From Bacteroides propionicigenes (GTDB taxonomy: Bacteria > Bacteroidota > Bacteroidia > Bacteroidales > Bacteroidaceae), in the NCBI RefSeq assembly GCF_018390535.1, contig NZ_JAHBBW010000005.1, forward strand, positions 62,001-126,000: DNA of 64,000 bases, written 5' to 3'. Position 1 is the stretch's first letter. Every line of letters starts with the position of its first letter. The notes under the pieces were generated by a model. The model did no database searches. It was not told the DNA's origin and worked only from the letters and a program-made list of their open reading frames with translations. Below, piece by piece: positions 7,754 through 16,178 of the stretch. A program made the translations under genes and the position numbers.

Positions 7754-9040
7754 TTACTCCCGTTTCAACGGTTTAATGATTATCCGTAATGACGGATCGT
7801 AGGTGAAGTAACTCCACATCCAGTCTACAAATATAAATAAACGGTTTTTTACCCCCACGATACTCATTAAATGAATAAACAGCCATACGGCCCATGCCGG
7901 GAAACCTCCAAAACGCAGTTTCTTTAATTCAACAACTGCATGATTGCGGCCAATGGTGGCCATAGCCCCTTTGTTGTGGTATATGAAAGGCTGTAAAGGC
8001 AAGCCTTGCTCCATACGTTGTAAGTTGATAATTAAATTCCTTGCCTGTTGGATGGCAGGCTGAACCACTTGCGGATGCCCTTTAGGAAAGGCATCGGAAG
8101 TCATCAAGGCTGTATCGCCAATGGCGAAGATATTGGGATACTCGTACAGACGGTTATAGTTGTCCACCTTCAGACGGTTTCCCGGTCCGTAGGCTTCGGT
8201 CGGCAAACCTTGCAGACTGTTGGCCTGTACACCGGCTACCCAAAACACGTTCTTGGTATCTATTAGAGCCCCTTCACTCAGCACAAGTTTATTTTCTTTG
8301 TAGTTGATAACTCGCGCATTCAGCTTAATTTCCACATTCCGGCTTCTCAGATATTCCGCCACTTCTTGGGACGATTTTTCCGAAAAAGCGGATAGGAGAC
8401 GGGAAGAACCGTCTATCAGAATAATGCGCATCTCATTGATATTCAGATCCGGATAATCTTGCGGAAGGACAAATTTTCGCATTTCCGCCAAAGCGCCTGC
8501 CAGTTCTATGCCTGTGGCTCCTCCACCCACAATGGCAAAAGTCATCAGACGTTTGCGCTCCTCCGGATTTCCGGTATTTTGGGCTTGCTCAAAGCTGTCC
8601 AAAATTTGATTACGGTTGAACAGGGCTTCCGATGTATTCTTCAAAGCCATAGTCTGTTTGGCCATATCGCTGTTGCCAAAATAATTCGTATCGCATCCGG
8701 TGGCAATCACCAGATAATCATAGGCCAATGTACCGATAGACGTTTCCAGTAAGTCGTTCTCCGGAATGACACATTGTGCTTCACAAATACGTATGTGGAA
8801 ATGGTTTCTTTTCTTAAAGATTTTGCGGTAAGGAAAGGAAATGGCGCTTGGCTCGATACCTGCCGTAGCCACCTGATAGAGTAGCGGCTGAAAAATATGG
8901 TGGTTGTTCTTGTCCAGTAAGACGACCTGATACTTGTCACTCTTTAATTTTCTTGCCAGTTTCAGTCCGCCGAAACCTCCGCCTACAATGACCAGTCGCT
9001 TGCGTCCCTCTTTATCGGGAATATCCATTGCTGTTTTCAT
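7754..9040 (-). CDS. ndh: Type II NADH dehydrogenase (NDH-2)
   Basis: Single-subunit flavoprotein that moves electrons from NADH to membrane quinone without pumping protons. The FAD-binding dinucleotide fold is at residues 17-30 (VIVGGGFGGLKLA) and the NADH-binding fold near residue 169 (IVGGGATGIELAGALAE). Between them is QPLLYQVATAG, a typical NDH-2 stretch, and later AIGDTALMTSDAFPKGHPQVVQPAIQQA. The C-terminal hydrophobic segment (FPAWAVWLFIHLMSIVGVKN) is the membrane-binding part. Length 428 fits the family. Other genes of a respiratory complex are not nearby. Confidence 0.93.
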   Translation of the reverse strand: MKTAMDIPDKEGRKRLVIVGGGFGGLKLARKLKSDKYQVVLLDKNNHHIFQPLLYQVATAGIEPSAISFPYRKIFKKRNHFHIRICEAQCVIPENDLLETSIGTLAYDYLVIATGCDTNYFGNSDMAKQTMALKNTSEALFNRNQILDSFEQAQNTGNPEERKRLMTFAIVGGGATGIELAGALAEMRKFVLPQDYPDLNINEMRIILIDGSSRLLSAFSEKSSQEVAEYLRSRNVEIKLNARVINYKENKLVLSEGALIDTKNVFWVAGVQANSLQGLPTEAYGPGNRLKVDNYNRLYEYPNIFAIGDTALMTSDAFPKGHPQVVQPAIQQARNLIINLQRMEQGLPLQPFIYHNKGAMATIGRNHAVVELKKLRFGGFPAWAVWLFIHLMSIVGVKNRLFIFVDWMWSYFTYDPSLRIIIKPLKRE

Positions 9041-9178
9041 ATTTCAAGTTGTTCTTTGTTCATTATAAAGAAACACAGGGGATTAAGGATTGTTCTGTCA
9101 GCACTCGGGTAAAAGCATTTATAGGAAATAATAGACATTAAATCGGAGTTAATGGAAACAAAAAGCCTTGTAATATTG

Positions 9179-9209
9179 TTGTAACATGGAATATTTACAA
9201 CTACCTTTG
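9179..9209 (+). promoter_or_regulatory. Promoter of the Omp85-like barrel gene
   Basis: TTG at 9179-9181 and TACCTTTG at 9202-9209 with 20 bases between them. The start codon is at 9237. Confidence 0.65.
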
Positions 9210-9236
9210 CCCTAAGGGTTTCTTAGCAAATAGAAA

Positions 9237-10430
9237 ATGGACACAAAACTAAAAGGATGCCTGTTATCATTAATTTTGTTGGTGACTGTAACTGCTGTTC
9301 ATGCACAAACACGTCTGGCAGAAGCAAATACTTCGGCTGGTACGGATTCTGTCATCGTCCCAGACTCTGTTCCTGCTAAACGGAGTTTCTTCAAAAAATT
9401 TTTAGACTACTTCAACGATGCCAATAAAGAAAAGAAAAATAAGAAATTCGATTTTAGCATTATCGGCGGACCGCACTATTCCAGTGACACCAAGTTGGGA
9501 CTGGGATTGGTTGCAGCAGGACTTTACCGCTCCGACCGGAACGATACGATCCTTCCGCCTTCCAATGTATCATTGTATGGAGATGTTTCCACAGTAGGCT
9601 TCTATCTATTGGGAGTACGCGGAACGCATCTTTTCCCGCATGATAAATACCGGTTGAATTATAACCTTTATTTCTATTCTTTCCCCAGTTTATATTGGGG
9701 AACCGGATATGACAACGGAGCCAACAGTGCCAATGAAAGTGATTATGACCGTTTTCAGGCACAAATAAAAGCGGATTTTATGTTCCGGCTTGCACAAAAT
9801 TTCTATATAGGACCTATGGCTGTATTCGATTATGTGTACGGGCATGATTTTGACAAGCCGGAGTTGTGGGGAGGCATGAGTACACGCACAACAAACCTCA
9901 GTTTGGGCCTGTCGCTACTTTATGATTCACGAGACTTCCTGACCAATGCATACAAGGGATACTACCTGAGAATAGACCAACGTTTCAGCCCTGCCTTTTT
10001 AGGGAATAAATATGCTTTCAGCAGTACGGAATTGGATACAAGGTATTATCATACCGTATGGAAAGGTGGTGTTTTGGCAGGACAGTTCCATACTCTGCTG
10101 AATTATGGGAATCCCCCTTGGGGGCTAATGGCAACTTTGGGCAGTTCGTATTCGATGCGCGGTTATTACGAAGGGCGTTATCGTGACAAATGTGCTATGG
10201 ATGTTCAAATAGAACTTCGTCAGCATATTTGGAAACGAAATGGAGTAGCTGTGTGGGTGGGAGCGGGTACCATTTTCCCGAAGTTCTCCGAATTCGATGT
10301 GAAACATATTCTTCCCAATTATGGCTTCGGCTATCGCTGGGAGTTTAAGAAGAGAGTGAATGTACGTTTGGATTTAGGGTTTGGCAAGCACCAGACCGGA
10401 TTTATATTTAACATCAATGAAGCTTTTTAG
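9237..10430 (+). CDS. BamA/TamA-family outer-membrane barrel protein
   Basis: A 397-residue protein with a cleavable signal peptide ending AVHAQ. A short lysine-rich linker follows, then a barrel domain from about residue 70. Its features are alternating aromatic strands, SYSMRGYYEGRYRDK (the degenerate Omp85 loop signature) and a terminal phenylalanine. It has no POTRA repeats, so it corresponds to the surface-antigen/D15 barrel alone. Its 3' end overlaps the next gene by 14 bases, suggesting co-expression with the phosphoethanolamine transferase. Specific role unknown. Confidence 0.88.
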   Translation: MDTKLKGCLLSLILLVTVTAVHAQTRLAEANTSAGTDSVIVPDSVPAKRSFFKKFLDYFNDANKEKKNKKFDFSIIGGPHYSSDTKLGLGLVAAGLYRSDRNDTILPPSNVSLYGDVSTVGFYLLGVRGTHLFPHDKYRLNYNLYFYSFPSLYWGTGYDNGANSANESDYDRFQAQIKADFMFRLAQNFYIGPMAVFDYVYGHDFDKPELWGGMSTRTTNLSLGLSLLYDSRDFLTNAYKGYYLRIDQRFSPAFLGNKYAFSSTELDTRYYHTVWKGGVLAGQFHTLLNYGNPPWGLMATLGSSYSMRGYYEGRYRDKCAMDVQIELRQHIWKRNGVAVWVGAGTIFPKFSEFDVKHILPNYGFGYRWEFKKRVNVRLDLGFGKHQTGFIFNINEAF

Positions 10431-12126
10431 AAAAATCAACAAATGGTTTGAAAACCAAGAGAACTTGTTTTACTTGTTCCTGGCAGTTCTTATAGTACCC
10501 AATATTGTACTATGTTTTACAGAACCTATGCCTTTAGTAGCAAAGGTGTGTAATGTAGTATTGCCTTTCTCCATCTATTATATAGTAATGAGTGGGTCGA
10601 GGAATTGCGGAAAGACTTTTTGGATATTGTTTCCTTTTCTATTTTTCGGAGCATTCCAGATTGTGTTGTTGTACCTCTTCGGACAGTCCATTATTGCGGT
10701 AGATATGTTTCTTAATCTGGTAACGACCAACTCCAGCGAAGCCTTGGAATTACTGGATAATCTGATTCCCGCCATTGTCATTGTAGTGTTGCTGTATATT
10801 CCGGCATTATTTTTGGCTGCGGTGTCTGTCGCCAAAAAACGAAAACTGCCGGAAATATTCATTCACAGGGAACGCAGGCGTGCCTGTATTGTAATGATTC
10901 TCGGCATCCTGTCATTAGGAACTGCCTATCTGTTCGATTCCCGTTATGAATTGAAATCGGATTTATATCCGGCAAATGTATGCTATAATATTGCACTTGC
11001 CTTTCAGCGTACTGCACAGACACAAAACTATGCGAAAACCTCGAAAGACTTTACTTTTCAAGCAAAAGCCACTCATCCGGAAGAGAATAGGGAAGTCTAT
11101 GTCATGGTAATCGGAGAAACATCCCGTGCCGCGAACTGGTCAATCTATGGCTATAGTCGTGATACGAACCCGAAACTGTCCAAAGTAGAAGGGCTGACTG
11201 CATTCTGCCATGCACTGACAGAATCCAATACTACGCACAAGAGCGTGCCGATGCTGATGTCTTCGATTTCGGCACATAATTTCAATTCTATCTACCGGCA
11301 AAAAGGAGTTATCACGGCATTCAAGGAGGCGGGGTATAAGACGGCTTTCTTCTCCAATCAACGTTACAATCATTCATTTATCGACTTTTTTGGGAAAGAA
11401 GCTGATACATACGACTTTATAAAAGAGAATACAGGAAGAAGCGCCGATTATAACCCTTCTGATGATGAACTTTTAGAACTGGTAGCTGCCGAATTGGCGA
11501 AAAATGCTTCCAAGCAATTTATCGTTCTTCACACCTATGGCTCGCATTTCAATTATCGTGAACGCTACCCTTCGGGTAATGCTTTCTTCCTGCCTGATTT
11601 TCCGGTGGATGCCGAAGTGAAATATAAGGATAATTTGGTGAATGCCTATGATAACTCCATCCGTTATACAGACGATTTTCTGTCGCGCCTCATTCGGATG
11701 CTGCAAGAACAGAACGTGAATGCGGCAATGCTCTACACTTCAGATCATGGAGAAGACATTTTCGATGATAATCGTCATCTTTTTCTGCACGCATCACCGG
11801 TTCCGTCGTACTATCAGATACATGTGCCTTTCTTAGTATGGATGTCTGATAGTTACCGGCGGAATTACCCGGCTCTGTTGACAAATGCCGAAGCCAATAA
11901 GCAAAAGAATATATCATCCAGCGCTTCGTTCTTTCAGACCATGCTGGAGTTGGGAGGAGTAGAGACACCGTATCGGAACGATTCATTATCCGTTACAAAT
12001 GCTTTGTATACCGAAAAGCCCGGAGTGTACCTTAACGATCATAATGAAGCCCGTCCTCTGGATGATATAGGAATGAGAGAAGAGGATTTTGATATGCTGC
12101 AAAAGAAAGGCATATCATATAAATAA
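10417..12126 (+). CDS. Lipid A phosphoethanolamine transferase-like enzyme
   Basis: Inner-membrane enzyme of the EptA/YhjW sulfatase-fold group, which moves phosphoethanolamine from phosphatidylethanolamine onto lipid A or a similar glycan. The first 180 residues carry about five membrane segments. The periplasmic domain begins near residue 225 with VMVIGETSRAANWSIYGY (metal ligand Glu and nucleophile Thr), followed by ESNTTHKSVPML, LHTYGSHFNYRERYP and YTSDHGEDIFDD (metal-binding Asp-His). ATG at 10417 was chosen because it begins MKLFRKINKWFENQ and overlaps the preceding barrel gene; a TTG further upstream is in frame but less likely. The exact acceptor is not readable. Confidence 0.9.
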   Translation: MKLFRKINKWFENQENLFYLFLAVLIVPNIVLCFTEPMPLVAKVCNVVLPFSIYYIVMSGSRNCGKTFWILFPFLFFGAFQIVLLYLFGQSIIAVDMFLNLVTTNSSEALELLDNLIPAIVIVVLLYIPALFLAAVSVAKKRKLPEIFIHRERRRACIVMILGILSLGTAYLFDSRYELKSDLYPANVCYNIALAFQRTAQTQNYAKTSKDFTFQAKATHPEENREVYVMVIGETSRAANWSIYGYSRDTNPKLSKVEGLTAFCHALTESNTTHKSVPMLMSSISAHNFNSIYRQKGVITAFKEAGYKTAFFSNQRYNHSFIDFFGKEADTYDFIKENTGRSADYNPSDDELLELVAAELAKNASKQFIVLHTYGSHFNYRERYPSGNAFFLPDFPVDAEVKYKDNLVNAYDNSIRYTDDFLSRLIRMLQEQNVNAAMLYTSDHGEDIFDDNRHLFLHASPVPSYYQIHVPFLVWMSDSYRRNYPALLTNAEANKQKNISSSASFFQTMLELGGVETPYRNDSLSVTNALYTEKPGVYLNDHNEARPLDDIGMREEDFDMLQKKGISYK

Positions 12127-12192
12127 AATGAATATGCCTATTACTTAAAAACAACTAAAATTCGTATTGATACATCACTTTTGTTTGTATGA

Positions 12193-12750
12193 TTACCAAT
12201 CATTGCCTGCGTGGCTTTTTCCAATTAATGCTTCAATTCTCTGCTTATAGGTATTAGCCCCCTCCGCAATATTTTTTCCTGCATCAGCCGTCCCCATACC
12301 ATACGCCACTACAGGAGTTTGCCAGACCATTCCGGCATGTATGGCGCTTCCCTGATAAGGTCTTAATAATTCATCTATCGTAAAATTGTTTCTTCCGCCA
12401 CTGCGATAGGCGCTATATTCAGAGCCGGTAGTGACTGCCACCATAAAAGCCTTGCCGGCCACTGCCGGAGTCTTGGCCAGATAAGTAAATACTTCATCTT
12501 GCCACTTCTTCAACAAGGAAGGGGCTGACATCCAATATAATGGAAATTGGAACACCAAAGTAGACGCTTGGGATATAATCTTGCTCCATGAGTCCACATT
12601 AAAAGCATCCTCAGAACGCATCTCGTACAGATTGTATATTGCCACTTCTTCCAACTCTTTAATGGCATCCATCAATGCTTTGTTGGCTTGAGAACTCTTA
12701 ATGTCGGGGTGTGCCAATAAAACCACGACTTGTTTTGCACCTTTATCCAT
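12193..12750 (-). CDS. Flavodoxin-fold NAD(P)H oxidoreductase
   Basis: A 185-residue protein of the NQO1/KefF/MdaB-like FMN oxidoreductase group. The N-terminal strand and FMN-phosphate loop are VVVLLAHPDIKSSQANKAL. The substrate loop is FQFPLYWMSAPSLLKKWQDEVF, the classic signature of this group, and TTGSEYSAYRSGG follows. It likely reduces quinones or other small electrophiles in the cytoplasm. It has its own promoter and no co-directional neighbour in tight spacing. Confidence 0.9.
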   Translation of the reverse strand: MDKGAKQVVVLLAHPDIKSSQANKALMDAIKELEEVAIYNLYEMRSEDAFNVDSWSKIISQASTLVFQFPLYWMSAPSLLKKWQDEVFTYLAKTPAVAGKAFMVAVTTGSEYSAYRSGGRNNFTIDELLRPYQGSAIHAGMVWQTPVVAYGMGTADAGKNIAEGANTYKQRIEALIGKSHAGNDW

Positions 12751-12790
12751 AGTATGTTTTTATAATTTAGAAATATCTGCTGAATAGTTA

Positions 12791-12821
12791 CAAAGATAAA
12801 AAAATATGAATATATAACAAA
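12791..12821 (-). promoter_or_regulatory. Promoter of the flavodoxin-fold oxidoreductase
   Basis: Minus-strand TTTG (12821-12818) and TATCTTTG (12798-12791), 19 bases apart. The -33 box touches the arm of the tRNA-Lys terminator just upstream. Confidence 0.7.
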
Positions 12822-12850
12822 AAAGGAACAACTATTGTTGTTCCTTTTTT
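12819..12850 (-). terminator. Terminator of tRNA-Lys
   Basis: A 14-bp perfect inverted repeat (AAAAAAGGAACAAC / GTTGTTCCTTTTTT) with a 4-base loop, directly after the 3' end of the tRNA on the minus strand. Confidence 0.88.
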
Positions 12851-12853
12851 AAG

Positions 12854-12926
12854 TACACCCTCAGGGATTCGAACCCTGGACCCACTGATTAAGAGTCAGT
12901 TGCTCTACCAACTGAGCTAAGAGTGC
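12854..12926 (-). tRNA. tRNA-Lys (CUU)
   Basis: A 73-base cloverleaf: acceptor GCACTCT/AGGGTGT, D stem GCTC/GAGC, anticodon stem ACTGA/TCAGT around loop CTCTTAA (anticodon CTT), T arm CAGGG-TTCGAAT-CCCTG. CCA is not encoded. It has its own promoter upstream and a terminator downstream. Confidence 0.96.
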
Positions 12927-12951
12927 ATTACTTATTTCTTGTTTGCGGGTG

Positions 12952-12982
12952 CAAAGGTAGTCCTTTTATTTTATTCCGCAAA
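12952..12982 (-). promoter_or_regulatory. Promoter of tRNA-Lys
   Basis: Minus-strand TTTG (12982-12979) and TACCTTTG (12959-12952), 19 bases apart. Confidence 0.75.
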
Positions 12983-13019
12983 CAATTCCCGGACTTTTTT
13001 CGATGAAATGGGTATCTTT

Positions 13020-13823
13020 TTATTCAAACTCATACAGTTCGGAAGGAGTGGTTCTCTTTAAAGCACAGAGCTGCACATCTTTACCTACAATAATACCTTT
13101 CTCCCTTAATTTCCATTCAACGGTTTTATAAGCCAGTTCCGGATGATTATTGTCTTTGCTTAAATGGCAGAGCCAGATATATTGCAAATGCTCAGTGATA
13201 TTCTCGGCAAGAAATTCTGCGGTAGCAATGTTGCTCATATGTCCGGTACGGCTGGTTATGCGCTCCTTTAAATATTGGGGATAAGTACCCATACGCAACA
13301 TTTCGTCATCGTAATTGGCCTCCAATATCAAATAATTGGCTTTACAGATATATTGCGCCGCAGTAGGAGTTATTTCTCCAAGGTCGGTGAGAAAAGAGAA
13401 TACCTTGCCGTCTATCTCAATGCAATAACCTACATTGTCTGTACCGTCATGGGGGACTTCAAAAGATTCGATATGGAAATCTTCCAGCTGCATAGGCTGT
13501 TGTTTTTCCAAATAACGAACGGATGAATGCAACTTTTCTGTCATGCAGTAGCTCTTGTTTATTCCTTCGTGAATACGTGCGGTTGTATAGATTGGAATAT
13601 TCAGCTTTTCACCCAGTCCGCCTACCGCTTTGATATGATCGGCATGATCATGGGTAACAAACACTGCACGTATCATTTCCATATTGATGCCAGCCTCTTT
13701 CAATCCTTTTTTTATGGTACGGACAGCGATACCGGCATCAATGAGTATTCCGTATTTTTCTGTGCCTATATAGTAACAATTGCCACTGCTACCACTTGCA
13801 AGGCTTATAAATCTTACTTTCAT
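13020..13823 (-). CDS. MBL-fold metallohydrolase (YycJ/WalJ-like)
   Basis: Metallo-beta-lactamase-fold enzyme of 267 residues. It opens MKVRFISLASGSSGNCYYIG, the usual N-terminus of the YycJ/WalJ group, and has the metal-binding THDHADH motif at about residues 60-66. Further ligands are the histidine in VPHDGTDNVGY, the aspartate in LTDLG, and a late histidine in LCHLSKDNNH. The WalJ group is linked to DNA repair and to cell-wall two-component systems in Firmicutes (family knowledge); nothing here confirms such a role. ATG at 13823 was chosen over in-frame upstream codons that cross the neighbouring terminator. Confidence 0.9.
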   Translation of the reverse strand: MKVRFISLASGSSGNCYYIGTEKYGILIDAGIAVRTIKKGLKEAGINMEMIRAVFVTHDHADHIKAVGGLGEKLNIPIYTTARIHEGINKSYCMTEKLHSSVRYLEKQQPMQLEDFHIESFEVPHDGTDNVGYCIEIDGKVFSFLTDLGEITPTAAQYICKANYLILEANYDDEMLRMGTYPQYLKERITSRTGHMSNIATAEFLAENITEHLQYIWLCHLSKDNNHPELAYKTVEWKLREKGIIVGKDVQLCALKRTTPSELYEFE

Positions 13824-13841
13824 TTTAATCTTCTTAATTAC

Positions 13842-13874
13842 AAAAAAGCCGTCACTTTTTGAAAAAGTGACGGC
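13842..13874 (-). terminator. Terminator of the POT-family transporter gene
   Basis: A 13-bp perfect inverted repeat (GCCGTCACTTTTT / AAAAAGTGACGGC) followed on the minus strand by a run of T. It lies 33 bases beyond the transporter stop codon and just before the MBL-fold gene, so it separates the two. Confidence 0.9.
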
Positions 13875-13906
13875 AAATATACGCAAAATATGCAAAATAT
13901 AAAAGA

Positions 13907-15289
13907 TTATACTTTCTTCTTTTTGTCGATGAATTCGGTGGTTTTTGCAAAAATCAACAGAGCTATGGCAGCCACCAACCCTATTCCCGCAAAATAATAC
14001 CAGATGTAATGTGCGTTCACACTGGCAGCTTCCCAAGCTTCCCGGCTTGCAAACAAAGCCGGATCGGGACAATATTTAGTCAACAATACACCGGCTATGC
14101 CAAACCCGAAAATAGAAGACAGGAAAGAATGGAGATGACTGAATCCAAGATACATACCTTCTTCTCCTTCGGGAGCCTGCAAAGAGAAATATTCCAGATA
14201 GCGTGGAGAAATAAAACATTCTGCCAAAGCCTGTACCACAATACCGAGTATCATCATCAATGTGATATTGCTCATTCCCGCAATGACATCATTGCCCAAC
14301 AGATTTCCGCATGCCATCAGTAATGCGGATACCGGAATCAGAAACATACCGATGTTCATGGATGTAATAGCGGTACGCTTTGCCATCCATCTGGTAATGA
14401 AACTTACACAGCAGACCACAACAAATGGATTCACATTGGCTATCCATCCCGGTTTGGCTGTTTCTCCTGCCATACGGATAACGTACTTAGGCATTGTGGC
14501 ATACAGTTGTTGCTGTACCATCCAGAATCCGGTTACAATAAGAATCAAAATCAACAAGCGCCAGTTTGTAATGATACGCAGGAAACCTTGCCCTATTTCG
14601 CGCATACTTTTACCTTCACCTGCCGTATGCGCCGACTTGTATAGAAGAATAACTGACAGCAATGCAAGAATAGTCATTGCTGCGGAGAAGAAATTAATAT
14701 AGATATAAGCCTGTTCACCGATAGCGTTGCGCAAAGGGTCAATAATGGTCTTTCCGGTAAAAGCACCGAAATTCACCATCATATAAAAGATAGAATAACC
14801 GCGGGCACGGGTTGCTTCAGTCGTTTCTTTCGCAACCGATGCAGATATGATAGACTTGATGAATGAACCGCCAAGCATAATGACAAACAATACAGGAACA
14901 ATCATCCAACGTTCGTTACTGTCGGCCAACCCTGAAAAGCGTGTTACTTCACCGTATTCCACCAATCCGGCAGCCTCCAGCAAGGTAGGCAGCACTCCCA
15001 AGCCCAAGTAGCCTGCTGACAACAGAGAGAAGGCGATAATCATTGATTTGCGGAAGCCTATCTTATCGGCATAAGCTCCGGTGAAAATGGGAAGCAGATA
15101 AAGACCGCCTGAGAACAGACCGGAAATCATACTCGCTTCAAAGTCGTTGAAACCTAAGATATTGGAAAGATAAATGGTAAGAACTATAAATACGGCATAA
15201 TATGCCATGCGTTCAAAAAGTTCTACTGTGTTGCTTACCCAAAAGGCTTTACTAAAACCTTTGGCATGAGTTTGGGGTGATTGAGTCAT
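13907..15289 (-). CDS. POT-family proton-dependent peptide transporter
   Basis: Major-facilitator protein of 460 residues with about twelve membrane segments. The first helix carries VELFERMAYYAVF, matching the ExxERFxYY proton-coupling motif of the POT/PTR peptide transporters. The family-type loop GAYADKIGFRKSMIIA follows. A second PTR-like segment is SIFYMMVNFGAFTGKTIIDPLR. It probably imports di- or tripeptides into the cytoplasm; the substrate is inferred from the family. A charged KKKKV tail ends the protein. A TATCTTTG box on the minus strand (15341-15334) lies upstream, divergent from the HAD gene. Confidence 0.9.
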   Translation of the reverse strand: MTQSPQTHAKGFSKAFWVSNTVELFERMAYYAVFIVLTIYLSNILGFNDFEASMISGLFSGGLYLLPIFTGAYADKIGFRKSMIIAFSLLSAGYLGLGVLPTLLEAAGLVEYGEVTRFSGLADSNERWMIVPVLFVIMLGGSFIKSIISASVAKETTEATRARGYSIFYMMVNFGAFTGKTIIDPLRNAIGEQAYIYINFFSAAMTILALLSVILLYKSAHTAGEGKSMREIGQGFLRIITNWRLLILILIVTGFWMVQQQLYATMPKYVIRMAGETAKPGWIANVNPFVVVCCVSFITRWMAKRTAITSMNIGMFLIPVSALLMACGNLLGNDVIAGMSNITLMMILGIVVQALAECFISPRYLEYFSLQAPEGEEGMYLGFSHLHSFLSSIFGFGIAGVLLTKYCPDPALFASREAWEAASVNAHYIWYYFAGIGLVAAIALLIFAKTTEFIDKKKKV

Positions 15290-15367
15290 CCTTTACTAAT
15301 TAATTATTATGTTTTAATTGTTTATATTTGCGGCAAAGATAGGCAATAACAATAAAACAGGCAACGT

Positions 15368-16060
15368 ATGAAAGACAAAATAGAAGTCGTGGCATTCGAT
15401 GCGGACGATACTCTTTGGGAAAACGAGCTTTATTTTCAAGAGTTTGAGCACAAGTTCTGTAATCTGCTAAAAACATATCAGCCCTCGGAAGCAGTCTCAC
15501 AAGAACTGTTTGAAACGGAAATGAAAAACCTGCATATGTATGGATACGGCTTGAAAAGTATGATGCTCAGCATGATTGAAACCGTATGCCGAATCACCGA
15601 TGGACAAGAAAACATACATTGTGTAGAAGAAATCATCAAACAGGGGCAGGAACTTTTGCAAAGACCTGTGACGCTTTTGGATGGAGTGGAAGACGTGTTG
15701 CTCCAATTGCAAGGAAGATACAAACTGATATTGGCAACCAAAGGAGATTTGTTCGACCAAAGAAGAAAGGTTATGGGGTCGGGACTGATGAAATATTTCT
15801 GCCATGTTGAAATAATGAGCGACAAGAAGAAGTCCGATTACCAAAAACTCCTTGACACGATGAAATGCCGCCCACAGAAATTCTTGATGCTGGGAAATTC
15901 CATAAAATCGGATATACTGCCGGTACTGGAGTTGGGAGGGTATGCCGCCCACATACCTCATCATATCACTTGGCAGCATGAGGCCCATGAAGGAGACATT
16001 ACAAATCCCAACTTTATCCAATTAAAGAACATCAAAGACATAGCAGAATATCTCTTATAA
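15368..16060 (+). CDS. HAD-superfamily hydrolase
   Basis: A 230-residue haloacid-dehalogenase-like phosphatase. Motif I is AFDADDTLWENE (nucleophile and acid Asp at about residues 11 and 13). Motif II is LILATKGD, the motif III lysine is in SDKKKSDYQKLL, and motif IV is MLGNSIKSDILPVLELGG. The helical cap lies between motifs I and II. The substrate is not readable. A TATATTTG box at 15323-15330 precedes the gene. Confidence 0.88.
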   Translation: MKDKIEVVAFDADDTLWENELYFQEFEHKFCNLLKTYQPSEAVSQELFETEMKNLHMYGYGLKSMMLSMIETVCRITDGQENIHCVEEIIKQGQELLQRPVTLLDGVEDVLLQLQGRYKLILATKGDLFDQRRKVMGSGLMKYFCHVEIMSDKKKSDYQKLLDTMKCRPQKFLMLGNSIKSDILPVLELGGYAAHIPHHITWQHEAHEGDITNPNFIQLKNIKDIAEYLL

Positions 16061-16111
16061 GGTATCTGTCACTCAGAGCGTATAAGCCTGATTTTAGCAG
16101 TATGAATGAAA

Positions 16112-16154
16112 AGCCCTTCCATACTTGATACTTTACTGCAAGCATGGAAGGGCT
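16112..16154. terminator. Bidirectional terminator between HAD gene and uxaC
   Basis: An 11-bp perfect inverted repeat (AGCCCTTCCAT / ATGGAAGGGCT) with a 21-base loop. It sits between convergent genes. Confidence 0.78.
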
Positions 16155-16178
16155 GATTTAGAATATCTCTTCCTTGTC